NCBI RefSeq assembly: GCF_000986795.1
Contig: NZ_LAYZ01000026.1
Coordinates: 84,412-148,411, forward strand
Length of the DNA stretch: 64,000 nt
Direction: 5' to 3'
DNA from: Salinicoccus sediminis
Lineage (GTDB): Bacteria; Bacillota; Bacilli; Staphylococcales; Salinicoccaceae
Under the pieces are notes generated by a model. It ran no database searches. It was not told the origin of the DNA and worked only from the letters and a program-made list of their open reading frames with translations. A program made the position numbers and the translations under genes. Below, piece after piece: positions 26,775-34,354 of the stretch (positions are counted from its first letter, which is position 1; every line of letters starts with the position of its first letter).

Positions 26775-27560
26775 ATGACTAAGACCATCATGATCACAGG
26801 CGCAGGCTCGGGTCTCGCCAAAGGTGCAGCGATTGGGCTGGCACAAGAGGGGCATAAGGTCATTGCCTCTGTTGAAAATGAATCTCAGGCCGATGGACTG
26901 AGGGATGCAGCCCGGGATGAGGATGTAGACTTGAAGATCTTCAAGATGGATATTACGGACCCATCCGACCGGGAAGCCATGAAGGATTATGAATATGATA
27001 TATTCGTGGCCAATGCGGCGATCAATGAGGGCGGCCCGATCTGGGAGATGCCGATGGATGATATCAGAAGGTTGTACGAGATAAACGTCTTCGGCACACT
27101 CGAAACGGCGCGTATCGCAGCAGAGTATTTTGTCGGAAAGAGGCAGGGGAAAATCATCTTCATGTCATCCAAGGCAGAAAAGATGAGTTCCGCCTATAAG
27201 GGGCTGTATTCATCCTCCAAGCATGCCCTTGGAGCCATTGCGAAAGCTCTGAAGCAGGAGATGGAAGAATTCAATGTACAGGTTGCGACCATCAATCCGG
27301 GACGGTTCGGCACGGGATTCAACGACCGGGCGGTCGAAGCAAACTGGAAATGGTACGATGAGGATCAACATCATACTCCAAAAGATAAGCTGGAAGCCAG
27401 TGGGAACAGCCTGAATAACCAGCTGGATCCGCAGCTGATGATTGATAAGATGGTGGAGATCATACCGATGGAACATCATAAATTCCGGGTGGTCTACCCC
27501 GAGTCCACCGCAGAGGATATGCGAGAAGAGGAGAAGAAAGATTGGGAGATTGAGATATAA
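26775..27560 (+). CDS. SDR oxidoreductase, tandem copy 1
   Basis: A 261-residue SDR closely similar to the next gene. The cofactor loop reads TGAGSGLAKG, so the third glycine of TGxxxGxG is Ala; copy 2 keeps Gly. NAA in place of NNAG, catalytic Ser in MSSKAEK and YSSSK with Tyr/Lys are present. Acidic residues after strand 2 (SVENES) suggest NAD preference. The GGAGGCAGTTA leader is shared with copy 2. The Ala may weaken cofactor binding. Confidence 0.75.
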   Translation: MTKTIMITGAGSGLAKGAAIGLAQEGHKVIASVENESQADGLRDAARDEDVDLKIFKMDITDPSDREAMKDYEYDIFVANAAINEGGPIWEMPMDDIRRLYEINVFGTLETARIAAEYFVGKRQGKIIFMSSKAEKMSSAYKGLYSSSKHALGAIAKALKQEMEEFNVQVATINPGRFGTGFNDRAVEANWKWYDEDQHHTPKDKLEASGNSLNNQLDPQLMIDKMVEIIPMEHHKFRVVYPESTAEDMREEEKKDWEIEI

Positions 27561-27654
27561 TATTTATAAAGCTCTTCTAATTCTGCCCTCCGTTTACGAT
27601 AATCCGGAAAGGGAAAATGATAAGCATCATTAAAAACCGAGGAGGCAGTTAAGG

Positions 27655-28440
27655 ATGGCTAAAACCATTATGATAACAGGTGCAGGTTCCGGACTGGGCA
27701 AAGGCACGGCGATCGCGTTGGCGAAGGAGGGTCATGAGGTCATCGCTGCTGTTGAGAATCATCCACAGATCACCTCGCTTAAAGAAGCGGCACAGGACGC
27801 AGGTGAAAATCTGGAGATTTTCAAGATGGACATTACAAATCCGGATGACCGGGAACGCATGAAGCGGTATGACTATGATGTATTCGTGGCGAATGCTGCG
27901 GTGAATGAAGGTGGACCGATATGGGAAGTGCCGATGTCGGCCCTGAGGCAACTGTTCGAAGTCAATGTATTCAGTACACTCGAAACCGCACGTATTGCAG
28001 CGGAGCATTTCGTTGGGAAGAAACAGGGGAAAATCGTCTTCATGTCCTCCATGGCGGGATCTATGGCCTCTGCCTATAAAGGGCTCTATGCATCATCCAA
28101 GCACGCACTGGAAGCCATCGCCAAGTCGCTGAGACAGGAGATGGAGGAATTCAATGTCCAGGTTGCTACAATCAATCCAGGCCCGTTTGATACCGGCTTC
28201 AATGATCGTGCAGTGGAAGAGAAATGGGAATGGTTCGATGAAGACAAGCATCGTACTTCAGTTGAAAACCTGAAAGAAAGTGAAAGAGGGCTGGAAAATC
28301 AGCTCGATCCTCAATTGATGATCGACAAGATGGTGGAAACCATCCCGAAGGATCATCATAAATTCCGAACAGCTTATCCGGAGGAAACGGCGGAAAACAT
28401 GAGAAAAGAGGAGAAAAACAACTGGGAGATTGAGATATAG
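27655..28440 (+). CDS. SDR oxidoreductase, tandem copy 2
   Basis: A 261-residue SDR with TGAGSGLGKG, the NAA motif, MSSMAGS and YASSK catalytic residues. It shares length, ribosome leader (GAGGAGGCAGTTA) and most of its sequence with the gene 94 bases upstream, so a local duplication is the simplest origin. Substrate not evident. The AT-rich CRISPR remnant begins right after it. Confidence 0.8.
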   Translation: MAKTIMITGAGSGLGKGTAIALAKEGHEVIAAVENHPQITSLKEAAQDAGENLEIFKMDITNPDDRERMKRYDYDVFVANAAVNEGGPIWEVPMSALRQLFEVNVFSTLETARIAAEHFVGKKQGKIVFMSSMAGSMASAYKGLYASSKHALEAIAKSLRQEMEEFNVQVATINPGPFDTGFNDRAVEEKWEWFDEDKHRTSVENLKESERGLENQLDPQLMIDKMVETIPKDHHKFRTAYPEETAENMRKEEKNNWEIEI

Positions 28441-28536
28441 AAGAGAAACATAACGTTATATCACCGATAACCTAGAGAGTATAAAGCTTCCAGATTTCTT
28501 ATGAAAAATTATTTGATTATCTTTTTTGAAATAATA

Positions 28537-28567
28537 TTGACAATATTCTAATAAATAATAATATGAT
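28537..28567 (+). promoter_or_regulatory. Promoter of the tracrRNA gene
   Basis: TTGACA (28537-28542) is followed after 16 bases by TAATAT (28559-28564), with TATGAT overlapping it. Transcription would start close to 28572, just ahead of the anti-repeat. Confidence 0.65.
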
Positions 28568-28574
28568 AAGTACA

Positions 28575-28667
28575 AGATTCTTACTAACCTTATACCTAAA
28601 ACTGTAGAATCTACTAAAACAAGCTTTATGCCGTATTCATCCCGTCATTTTAATGGCGGGATTTTTT
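28575..28667 (+). ncRNA. tracrRNA of an S. aureus-type II-A CRISPR system
   Basis: The anti-repeat (28589-28620) reads CTTATACCTAAAACTGTAGA followed by ATCTACTAAAAC. It is complementary, with small internal mismatches, to the single CRISPR repeat at 32976, and nearly matches the S. aureus tracrRNA anti-repeat. A nexus-like region (ATGCCGTATTCATC) follows, then the terminator hairpin CCCGTCATT / AATGGCGGG (28641-28660) and six T. In the S. aureus RNA the nexus stem is GGCA/TGCC; here the left arm is changed to AGCTTT, so that helix looks weakened. The genes it would serve are broken. Confidence 0.88.
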
Positions 28668-28758
28668 ATGTTAATTATTATTTGAATGTTCAAATAATAA
28701 TTAAAAATAAAGTATAATGGATATATGTAAATCTTTGGCTGGAAGGAAGTGTCTACTC

Positions 28759-31280
28759 ATGAAAGAGGAAAAAGATTACATTCTAGGTCTTGATATCGGT
28801 ATAGCATCAGTTGGATATGGAATTATTGATTATAATAGCAGGGATATCATTAGTGCGGGAACTAATATATTTAAAGAAGCCAATGTTGAAAACAATGAAG
28901 GACGCAGAGCAAAAAGGGGTTCAAGAAGATTGAAAAGAAGAAAGATACATAGACTGGACAGGATTAAACATTTGCTCGAGGAATACCGTATGATCGATAA
29001 AGCAAATATACCGACTAGTACCAATCCATATCAGATAAGAGTCAAAGGTTTATCAGAAAAGCTGGGTAAAGATGAACTGGCCATAAGCTTGCTGCATCTG
29101 GCAAAACGGCGGGGCATCCACAATGTTGAAGCCGTAGATGAAGGTGATGATAAAGGGAGTGAACTATCTACAAAAGAACAGTTAAGGAAAAATGCCGAAC
29201 AGCTGGAAACCAAATACATTTGTGAACTCCAATTGGAACGGTTGCAAAGCAAGAAAAAATACGGGGGGAGAAGAACAGGTTCCGGACGGAAGATTACATT
29301 AAAGAAGCAAAAAAGCTGCTCTCGACTCAGAAAGAGTTCCACGGGATTGATGAACAGTTTGTAGAAAAATATATCGAGCTATTGAGTACCAGAAGAGAAT
29401 ACTATGAAGGACCGGGAGAAGGCAGTGAGTACGGCTGGGGGCAGGACCCGAAAAAATGGTACGAGATGCTCATGGGTTATTGTACATATTTCCCGGACGA
29501 GCTCCGTAGTGTGAAATACACTTATTCTGCAGACTTGTTCAATGCTCTGAATGATCTGAATAACCTTGTAATTAACAGGGATGAAAATCATAAGCTTGAG
29601 TATCATGAAAAGTTTCATATTATTGAAAATGTGTTCAAAGAGAAGAAAAAGCCTACATTGAAACAAATTGCGAATGAAATAGATGTAAAAGAGGAAGATA
29701 TTAAAGGCTACAGGGTTACCAAATCAGAAAAACCTGATTTTACTCAGTTTAAAATATTTCACGATATTAAAGGCATTGTATCTGATAAAGAAACGTTAGA
29801 GGATGTCACTCTCCTTGATAAGATAGCCGAGATTCTAACAATTAATCAGACGCCAACAGAGGTCATCAATGAGCTGCAGGAATTAGATACAGAATTTTCC
29901 AAGGATGAACTGGATGCAATTTCAAAACTATCGGGATATACCGGAACTCACAGATTATCTGATAAGTGTATTCAATTAGTGTTGGACGAGTTATGGCATA
30001 CAGAAAATAATCAGATGCAAGTATTTGCCAACTTAGGATTGAAACCGAAGAAATATAAATTGGAGAAAAGAAATGTTATTCCGGTAGAAGCAATCAATGA
30101 ATTTGTACTGTCTCCTGTTGTCAAACGTTCAATGACGCAGGCAATAAGAATGATAAGCCGTTCAATTGAACTATATGGATATCCGAAAGACATCATTATT
30201 GAACTCGCGAGAGAGTCAAACAGTAAAGAAAAACAAAAATTCATAAATAAAAGCCAGAAAAATGGAGAAAACCTCAACAAGAGAATCAATGACATCATTG
30301 GAGAGTATGGATTGGAAAACGCCAAAAGGTTAAGAGAGAAAATCAGGCTTTTTGATTCACAGGAAGGCAAATGCCTTTACTCGTTAGAAGCTATACCATT
30401 GGAAGATCTACTGAGGAATCCACTGCACTATGAAGTGGATCATATTATCCCGAGATCGGTCTCCTTTGACAATTCGCTTAATAATAAAGTTTTAGTTAAG
30501 CAGGAAGAAAACTCTAGAAAAGGAAACCGGACTCCATATCAATACTTGAATTCCAGTGATGCAAAAATTTCATACAAACAGTTCAAGCAGCATGTATTGA
30601 ATATAAGCAAGAGCGGTGGATTAATCAGCAAAAAGAAAAGAAACTACCTGCTGGAAGAACGGGATATAAGCAAGTTTGAAATCCAGAAAGAGTTCATAAA
30701 CAGGAATCTTGTGGACACCAGGTATGCGACAAGGGAACTCGTCACGCTGTTGAAAGCATACTTCACTGCCAATGACATACCAGTGAGTGTCAAATCAATC
30801 AACGGTTCGTTCACCAATCACCTGCGTCATGTATGGAAATCCCCTAAGCACAGGGACCAGGGGTACAAGCATCATGCGGAAGACGCATTGATAATAGCCA
30901 ATGCAGATTTCCTGTTCAAAGAAAAATCATTCCTGGATAAAGCCGACAAGATAATGAATAAACCGACAACAGAAGATGAGAAATTGGAAATGGATGTTAA
31001 GTCGGAAGATGAATACCAGGAAGTGTTTGAAATACCATTTCAAGCAAATAATATAAAAAGCTTTAAAGATTTTAAATTCAATCACATGGTAGATAAAAAA
31101 CCGAACAGACAGTTGATTAATGACACGATATACTCAACCAGAAAAAATGAAAAGGGTGATGAGGTAATAGTTAATACAATCAAAGATCTCTATTCCGAGG
31201 ATAATGACAATATCAAAAAGCTGAGAGATATGATCTTTGATAAACCGGAAAATATATTGATGCTTCGTTTGTCAAAATAA
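28759..31280 (+). pseudogene. cas9: cas9 pseudogene (frameshifted, 3' truncated by IS30)
   Basis: Starts at ATG 28759 (AAGGAAG site) and follows S. aureus Cas9 throughout. Present: RuvC-I (ILGLDIGIASVGYGI), arginine-rich bridge helix (RRLKRRKIHR), YYEGPGEGS, RuvC-II (IIIELARES), HNH (VDHIIPRSVSFDN) and RuvC-III (HHAEDALIIANAD). A one-base loss near the six-A run at 29254-29259 puts codons before it in one frame and those after it (KIRGEKNRF onward) in another; the first frame then stops at 29364. Homology ends at LM (31262), where IS30 begins; a stop inside the inverted repeat follows. By comparison with SaCas9, about 260 C-terminal residues including the PAM-interacting part are missing. Confidence 0.93.
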
Positions 31281-32327
31281 GCTAGACAGCCTGCCTACAT
31301 CCATGTAACTCATAAATGCTTCCAGCGGTGTCTGGTAGTTCAAAGACTTTCTGGGTATGTGGTTTCTCTTGGAGGCTACTGAAGCAACCATCCTCTGATC
31401 CACTGTGTTGAAATCCATATGCTTGGGCAGGCCGTCTTTCCGAAGCAGTCCATTGGAATGTTCATTCAATCCTCTTTGGGAAGGCATGCCCGGGTCGGCA
31501 AAGTAAATATCAATATCATTTCGGTTGCTCATTGACTGCCAATTTGAGAATTCCTTCCCACAGTCGAACGTAATGGATTTGAACACATTTCTGGGGATCT
31601 GATGGAACCATGCGTTGATGACTGTTTCAATATCCTTTGCAGTCCGGCCCTCGGGCTTGAGGGTAATGATCACTTTCGACAGCCGTTCTACAAGTGTCAC
31701 AACGGCACTTTTATGATGGATGCCGACAATGGTATCGCCTTCCAGATGTCCAAATTCTTCTTTGAATGCTGGGTAGTCCGTCTTTCTGTCAGAGAGTTTC
31801 CGTCTGAAAGCCTGTCTCCCCCGGCGTTCCTTATGGCCGTTGGGTTTTCGCTTTCCTTTCATCGGCAAGGTGGAAACATCAAAGTCTTTGCGCTTGAAGA
31901 TGCGGTACAATGTGCGGCTGGAGCAGTTGATCGGCTGTTCACGGCGACCGACAATCACATCCGGCGTCCATCCTTGCGCGACCTTTTCTGCCACATATGC
32001 GCGTTGATCATTCGACAGCACCGTCTGTTTTCGACCGCAACGCTGCTTGTTTGCCTTGTAGCGCTTATAGAAATCCAATGCGGTGTGACCGTCTTTCAGG
32101 AAAGTGACCACATTGTGGACGGTCTGACGTGCTCGGCCAATCTGTTCTGAAATCTTTGATACAGAGGCATTCTGATGGAAATAAGATTCTATAAATACAA
32201 GTTCATCCGTGCTAAGATGGGTGTCGGTCATTCGTGATCACTCCTATGATTTCTTTGGTCAGAAATACATTTTGAGTGTATCACGAGTGGCTTTCTTTAT
32301 GTGTCTAGCTTATTTTGACAAACGAAG
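31263..32327 (-). mobile_element. IS30-family insertion sequence, intact, 1065 bp
   Basis: Perfect 26-bp terminal inverted repeats (outer bases CTTCGTTTGTCAAAATAAGC at 31263 and their complement ending at 32327) enclose one full transposase gene. The sequences just outside (ATG on the left, TTT on the right) do not form the 2-3 bp duplication expected of this family. The left end truncates cas9 and the right end truncates the csn2-like gene. Confidence 0.92.
31272..32231 (-). CDS. IS30-family transposase
   Basis: A 319-residue DDE transposase. N-terminal helix-turn-helix regions (SVSKISEQIGRARQTVHNVV) bind the repeats; the catalytic acids lie in HLEGDTIVG (first Asp), TFDCGKEFSN (second Asp) and the LNEHSNGLLRK helix (Glu). 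The gene is uninterrupted, so the element could still be mobile. Its stop codon lies within the left inverted repeat. Confidence 0.93.
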   Translation of the reverse strand: MTDTHLSTDELVFIESYFHQNASVSKISEQIGRARQTVHNVVTFLKDGHTALDFYKRYKANKQRCGRKQTVLSNDQRAYVAEKVAQGWTPDVIVGRREQPINCSSRTLYRIFKRKDFDVSTLPMKGKRKPNGHKERRGRQAFRRKLSDRKTDYPAFKEEFGHLEGDTIVGIHHKSAVVTLVERLSKVIITLKPEGRTAKDIETVINAWFHQIPRNVFKSITFDCGKEFSNWQSMSNRNDIDIYFADPGMPSQRGLNEHSNGLLRKDGLPKHMDFNTVDQRMVASVASKRNHIPRKSLNYQTPLEAFMSYMDVGRLSSLF

Positions 32328-32961
32328 TTTGGAAAAAGATATGCCACTTAAAGTTAAAAGATTTGACCACAGGCAATTTATCAAGCAGTTGACGTTTGAG
32401 TACGACTTTACCGTCGATTATTCAAGATTAATCAATAGGTTGCTCGAAATTATTCCTTTGCTAATCGATGAGATGAATAAGCAATCTAATAATAAGACTA
32501 TGCTGATTTATCTATATCCCGAATCGAGACTGAGTCCAAGGGAACAGATTGATCTAAGTAGGTTGTTGAAATCTTTACATGTCAATGTGATTGTTTTGAC
32601 CGATTCGTCTACGTTCTTCAGTGATGATACGGATACTATAAATTACATGAGGTTTGGAGAACAGATAATCACTTCACAATTGATATCTGATATGTACTGG
32701 GATTCCCCCTTGAATTTCACAAGAGAAGATATTAAAGCATCACTGCATAAGTTAATAAATAATTATAGTGGTAAGTTTGGGCTGGTTCCGACAATATCTA
32801 ATTATCAAGTGAGTGACATAATTCTATTTGATAGTATTGATATTTATGTGTGTTGCTATTTTTTGAAAAGGTGCCATCATAATTTCAATCTGGATATCGC
32901 TTTTGATCAAGTACCAAAAAGTTTGAACGAATACCTGGGAATTTTTATGAAAACAGTGTAG
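32328..32961 (+). pseudogene. csn2: csn2-like gene, 3' portion left after IS insertion
   Basis: About 210 codons from the right end of the IS to TAG 32961. The segment FEYDFTVDYSRLINRLLEII, then NNKTMLIYLYPESRLSPREQ and HVNVIVLTDS, matches in order and spacing the middle and C-terminal part of Csn2 (EYDEI..., a strand like LLIFVNSGAFLT, then VLFLEPR). The N-terminal part is missing. Position between cas9 and the repeat is where csn2 belongs in type II-A loci. AT-rich like cas9. A start at ATG 32341 could yield a fragment, but it lacks the N-terminal part of the ring-forming protein. Confidence 0.68.
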
Positions 32962-32975
32962 TATTTTCATTAGAG

Positions 32976-33011
32976 GTTTTAGTACTCTGCAGTTTTAGGT
33001 ATAAGGGGTAA
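32976..33011 (+). CRISPR. Single CRISPR repeat (collapsed array)
   Basis: A 36-base unit begins GTTTTAGTACTCTG and continues CAGTTTTAGGTATAAGG. Its first ~29 bases follow the S. aureus type II-A repeat with few changes; the 3' end differs. It is complementary to the tracrRNA anti-repeat upstream. I found no second copy in the window, so the array has shrunk to one unit, probably the degenerate leader-distal repeat. Confidence 0.85.
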
Positions 33012-33046
33012 TTTGGTATGTTTTCTGGTTGTTGGTCAACATCTAC

Positions 33047-33075
33047 ATAAAAAAAGAGCAGATAGGACTGCTCTA
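33047..33075 (-). terminator. Terminator of the arsA operon
   Basis: AGAGCAG pairs with CTGCTCT across a short loop; an A-run to the left becomes the T-run on the minus strand. Confidence 0.7.
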
Positions 33076-33088
33076 GTGATTTTTGACG

Positions 33089-33117
33089 GCCTCCATTATT
33101 ATGTGGAGGCTTTTATT
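33089..33117 (+). terminator. Terminator after the CRISPR remnant
   Basis: GCCTCCAT pairs with ATGTGGAGGC (one bulge) followed by TTTTATT on the plus strand. It would end transcripts from the csn2/repeat side. Confidence 0.6.
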
Positions 33118-33125
33118 AATTTGTT

Positions 33126-34058
33126 TCATCCCATCTCATAATACCCGCTGAACTTATCCAGTTCATCAACACTTGTGATGTCATGGGGAAGAAGGGGGAC
33201 GTGGACCAGCTTCTGATCTGTAAATGTATCTTCTATTTCCCGGAGATACCGGCCTTCATACTGCCGTCTCTGCTCGAGGAAGCTGCCGTCGGCTTCATCG
33301 GGCAGGACTTTATTGACGATGAGTGTTTTTACGTGCAGATGATATTGGTCAAGCAGGTCGACGGCTTTCTTTGATTCGAGTATCGGCAGCCGCTCGGGAT
33401 TCAGTACGAAGATAAATCCGGTTTTCCCGGATTCGAGAAGGATTTTCCGTGCTTTCTCGAAACGGTTCTGACGTTCGAGCAGCACATCATATATTGGATC
33501 TTCCATTGGCTCTCCATCGTTCAGCAGCTGGGTATAGTTCTCGTTTGTCTTCTGACGCTTTTTCAATAGTCCCTCGATCCACACGCCCATCAGTTCCGGC
33601 AGTGTGAGCAGCCTGATTGTATGCCCTGTGGGGGCGGTGTCGAATACAAGGTGGTCGAATTCTCCTGCTTCTTCAAGAATGATGGACACCAGTTTGTCGA
33701 ATAGTGCGGATTCATCTGCGCCTGGAGAAGCTCTGGCTGTATCGAGCTGGCGGTTGACTTCCTCAATCATGCTGGATTGTACAGTGCCTCTGATGTTCTC
33801 TTTAACTGAGTCGATATATTTTTTCGTTTCATTTTCCGGATCGATTTCCAGTGCATGGAGGTTATCTGCTATCTCTGTTGTCTCGCCGCCGATCTGCTGT
33901 GAAAAGATGTCCCCGAGGTTGTGTGCCGGGTCAGTTGAGACGAGCAGGGTCTTTTTCCCTGATTTTGCGAGTCTCCATGCGATGGCAGCAGCGGATGTGG
34001 ATTTTCCAACACCGCCTTTCCCTCCGATGAAAAGAATCTTTTTGTCATAAATGCTCAT
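33126..34058 (-). CDS. ArsA/Get3-like ATPase
   Basis: A 310-residue single-domain ATPase of the ArsA family: deviant Walker A GGKGGVGKSTSAAA, STDPAHNLGD switch I, and VFDTAPTGHTIRLLTLPE. It lacks a second ATPase half and the arsenite-binding cysteines of pump-type ArsA, and there is no arsB, arsR or arsC nearby. It ends an operon with a cory-CC-star protein and CstA. By family it is an anion- or membrane-protein-handling ATPase; a role in inserting or maturing the membrane partner CstA is possible but inferred. Confidence 0.8.
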   Translation of the reverse strand: MSIYDKKILFIGGKGGVGKSTSAAAIAWRLAKSGKKTLLVSTDPAHNLGDIFSQQIGGETTEIADNLHALEIDPENETKKYIDSVKENIRGTVQSSMIEEVNRQLDTARASPGADESALFDKLVSIILEEAGEFDHLVFDTAPTGHTIRLLTLPELMGVWIEGLLKKRQKTNENYTQLLNDGEPMEDPIYDVLLERQNRFEKARKILLESGKTGFIFVLNPERLPILESKKAVDLLDQYHLHVKTLIVNKVLPDEADGSFLEQRRQYEGRYLREIEDTFTDQKLVHVPLLPHDITSVDELDKFSGYYEMG

Positions 34059-34079
34059 AGGTATGCTCCTTTAATATGA

Positions 34080-34340
34080 TCAGCAGCAGCGGATGCCTGT
34101 CAGTGGTGATTTGTCCATGCCCATGCGGAGATGCCAGTCATGGAAATCCTCTATGATGTGCGGATACAGTTCCAGAGTATAGTAGTAGACCGGATTTGGT
34201 ATACCGATCATCTCGGAGTAGAGGAGGAGCAGGAACATGTCATCCTGGTCTCTCAGCTCCCTTGCTACTTCCGTCCGGTGCGGCATTTCAAGCACTTCCT
34301 CATAAAAGCGGACCAGTTTTTTGGCTTTGTCCAACATCAT
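34080..34340 (-). CDS. Cory-CC-star protein
   Basis: An 86-residue protein with a conserved MPHRTEVARELRDQDDMFLL core, NPVYYYTLELYP, and a C terminus ending exactly in Cys-Cys before the stop, the hallmark behind the family name. The two cysteines could bind a metal or be modified. It lies between CstA and the ArsA-like ATPase, a recurrent arrangement, so the three likely act together. ATG 34340 is used because GAGGTG precedes it. Confidence 0.75.
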   Translation of the reverse strand: MMLDKAKKLVRFYEEVLEMPHRTEVARELRDQDDMFLLLLYSEMIGIPNPVYYYTLELYPHIIEDFHDWHLRMGMDKSPLTGIRCC

Positions 34341-34354
34341 TATCACCTCATTGA

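Noticed and set aside
28759..31280. Functional split Cas9 made from two polypeptides
   Set aside because: The two frames match one continuous Cas9 with a one-base loss, and the C-terminal PAM-interacting part is absent.
32209..32340. Start of the csn2-like frame inside the IS, as a fused protein
   Set aside because: The first ~40 codons lie on the opposite strand of the IS end and transposase start; they are read-through and not csn2 sequence.
33012..33046. A spacer followed by a second CRISPR repeat
   Set aside because: About 35 bases follow the repeat but no second repeat copy is seen, so a spacer cannot be claimed.
33126..34346. Arsenic resistance operon
   Set aside because: Only an ArsA-like ATPase is present; no arsR, arsB or arsC is found and the partners are CstA and cory-CC-star.
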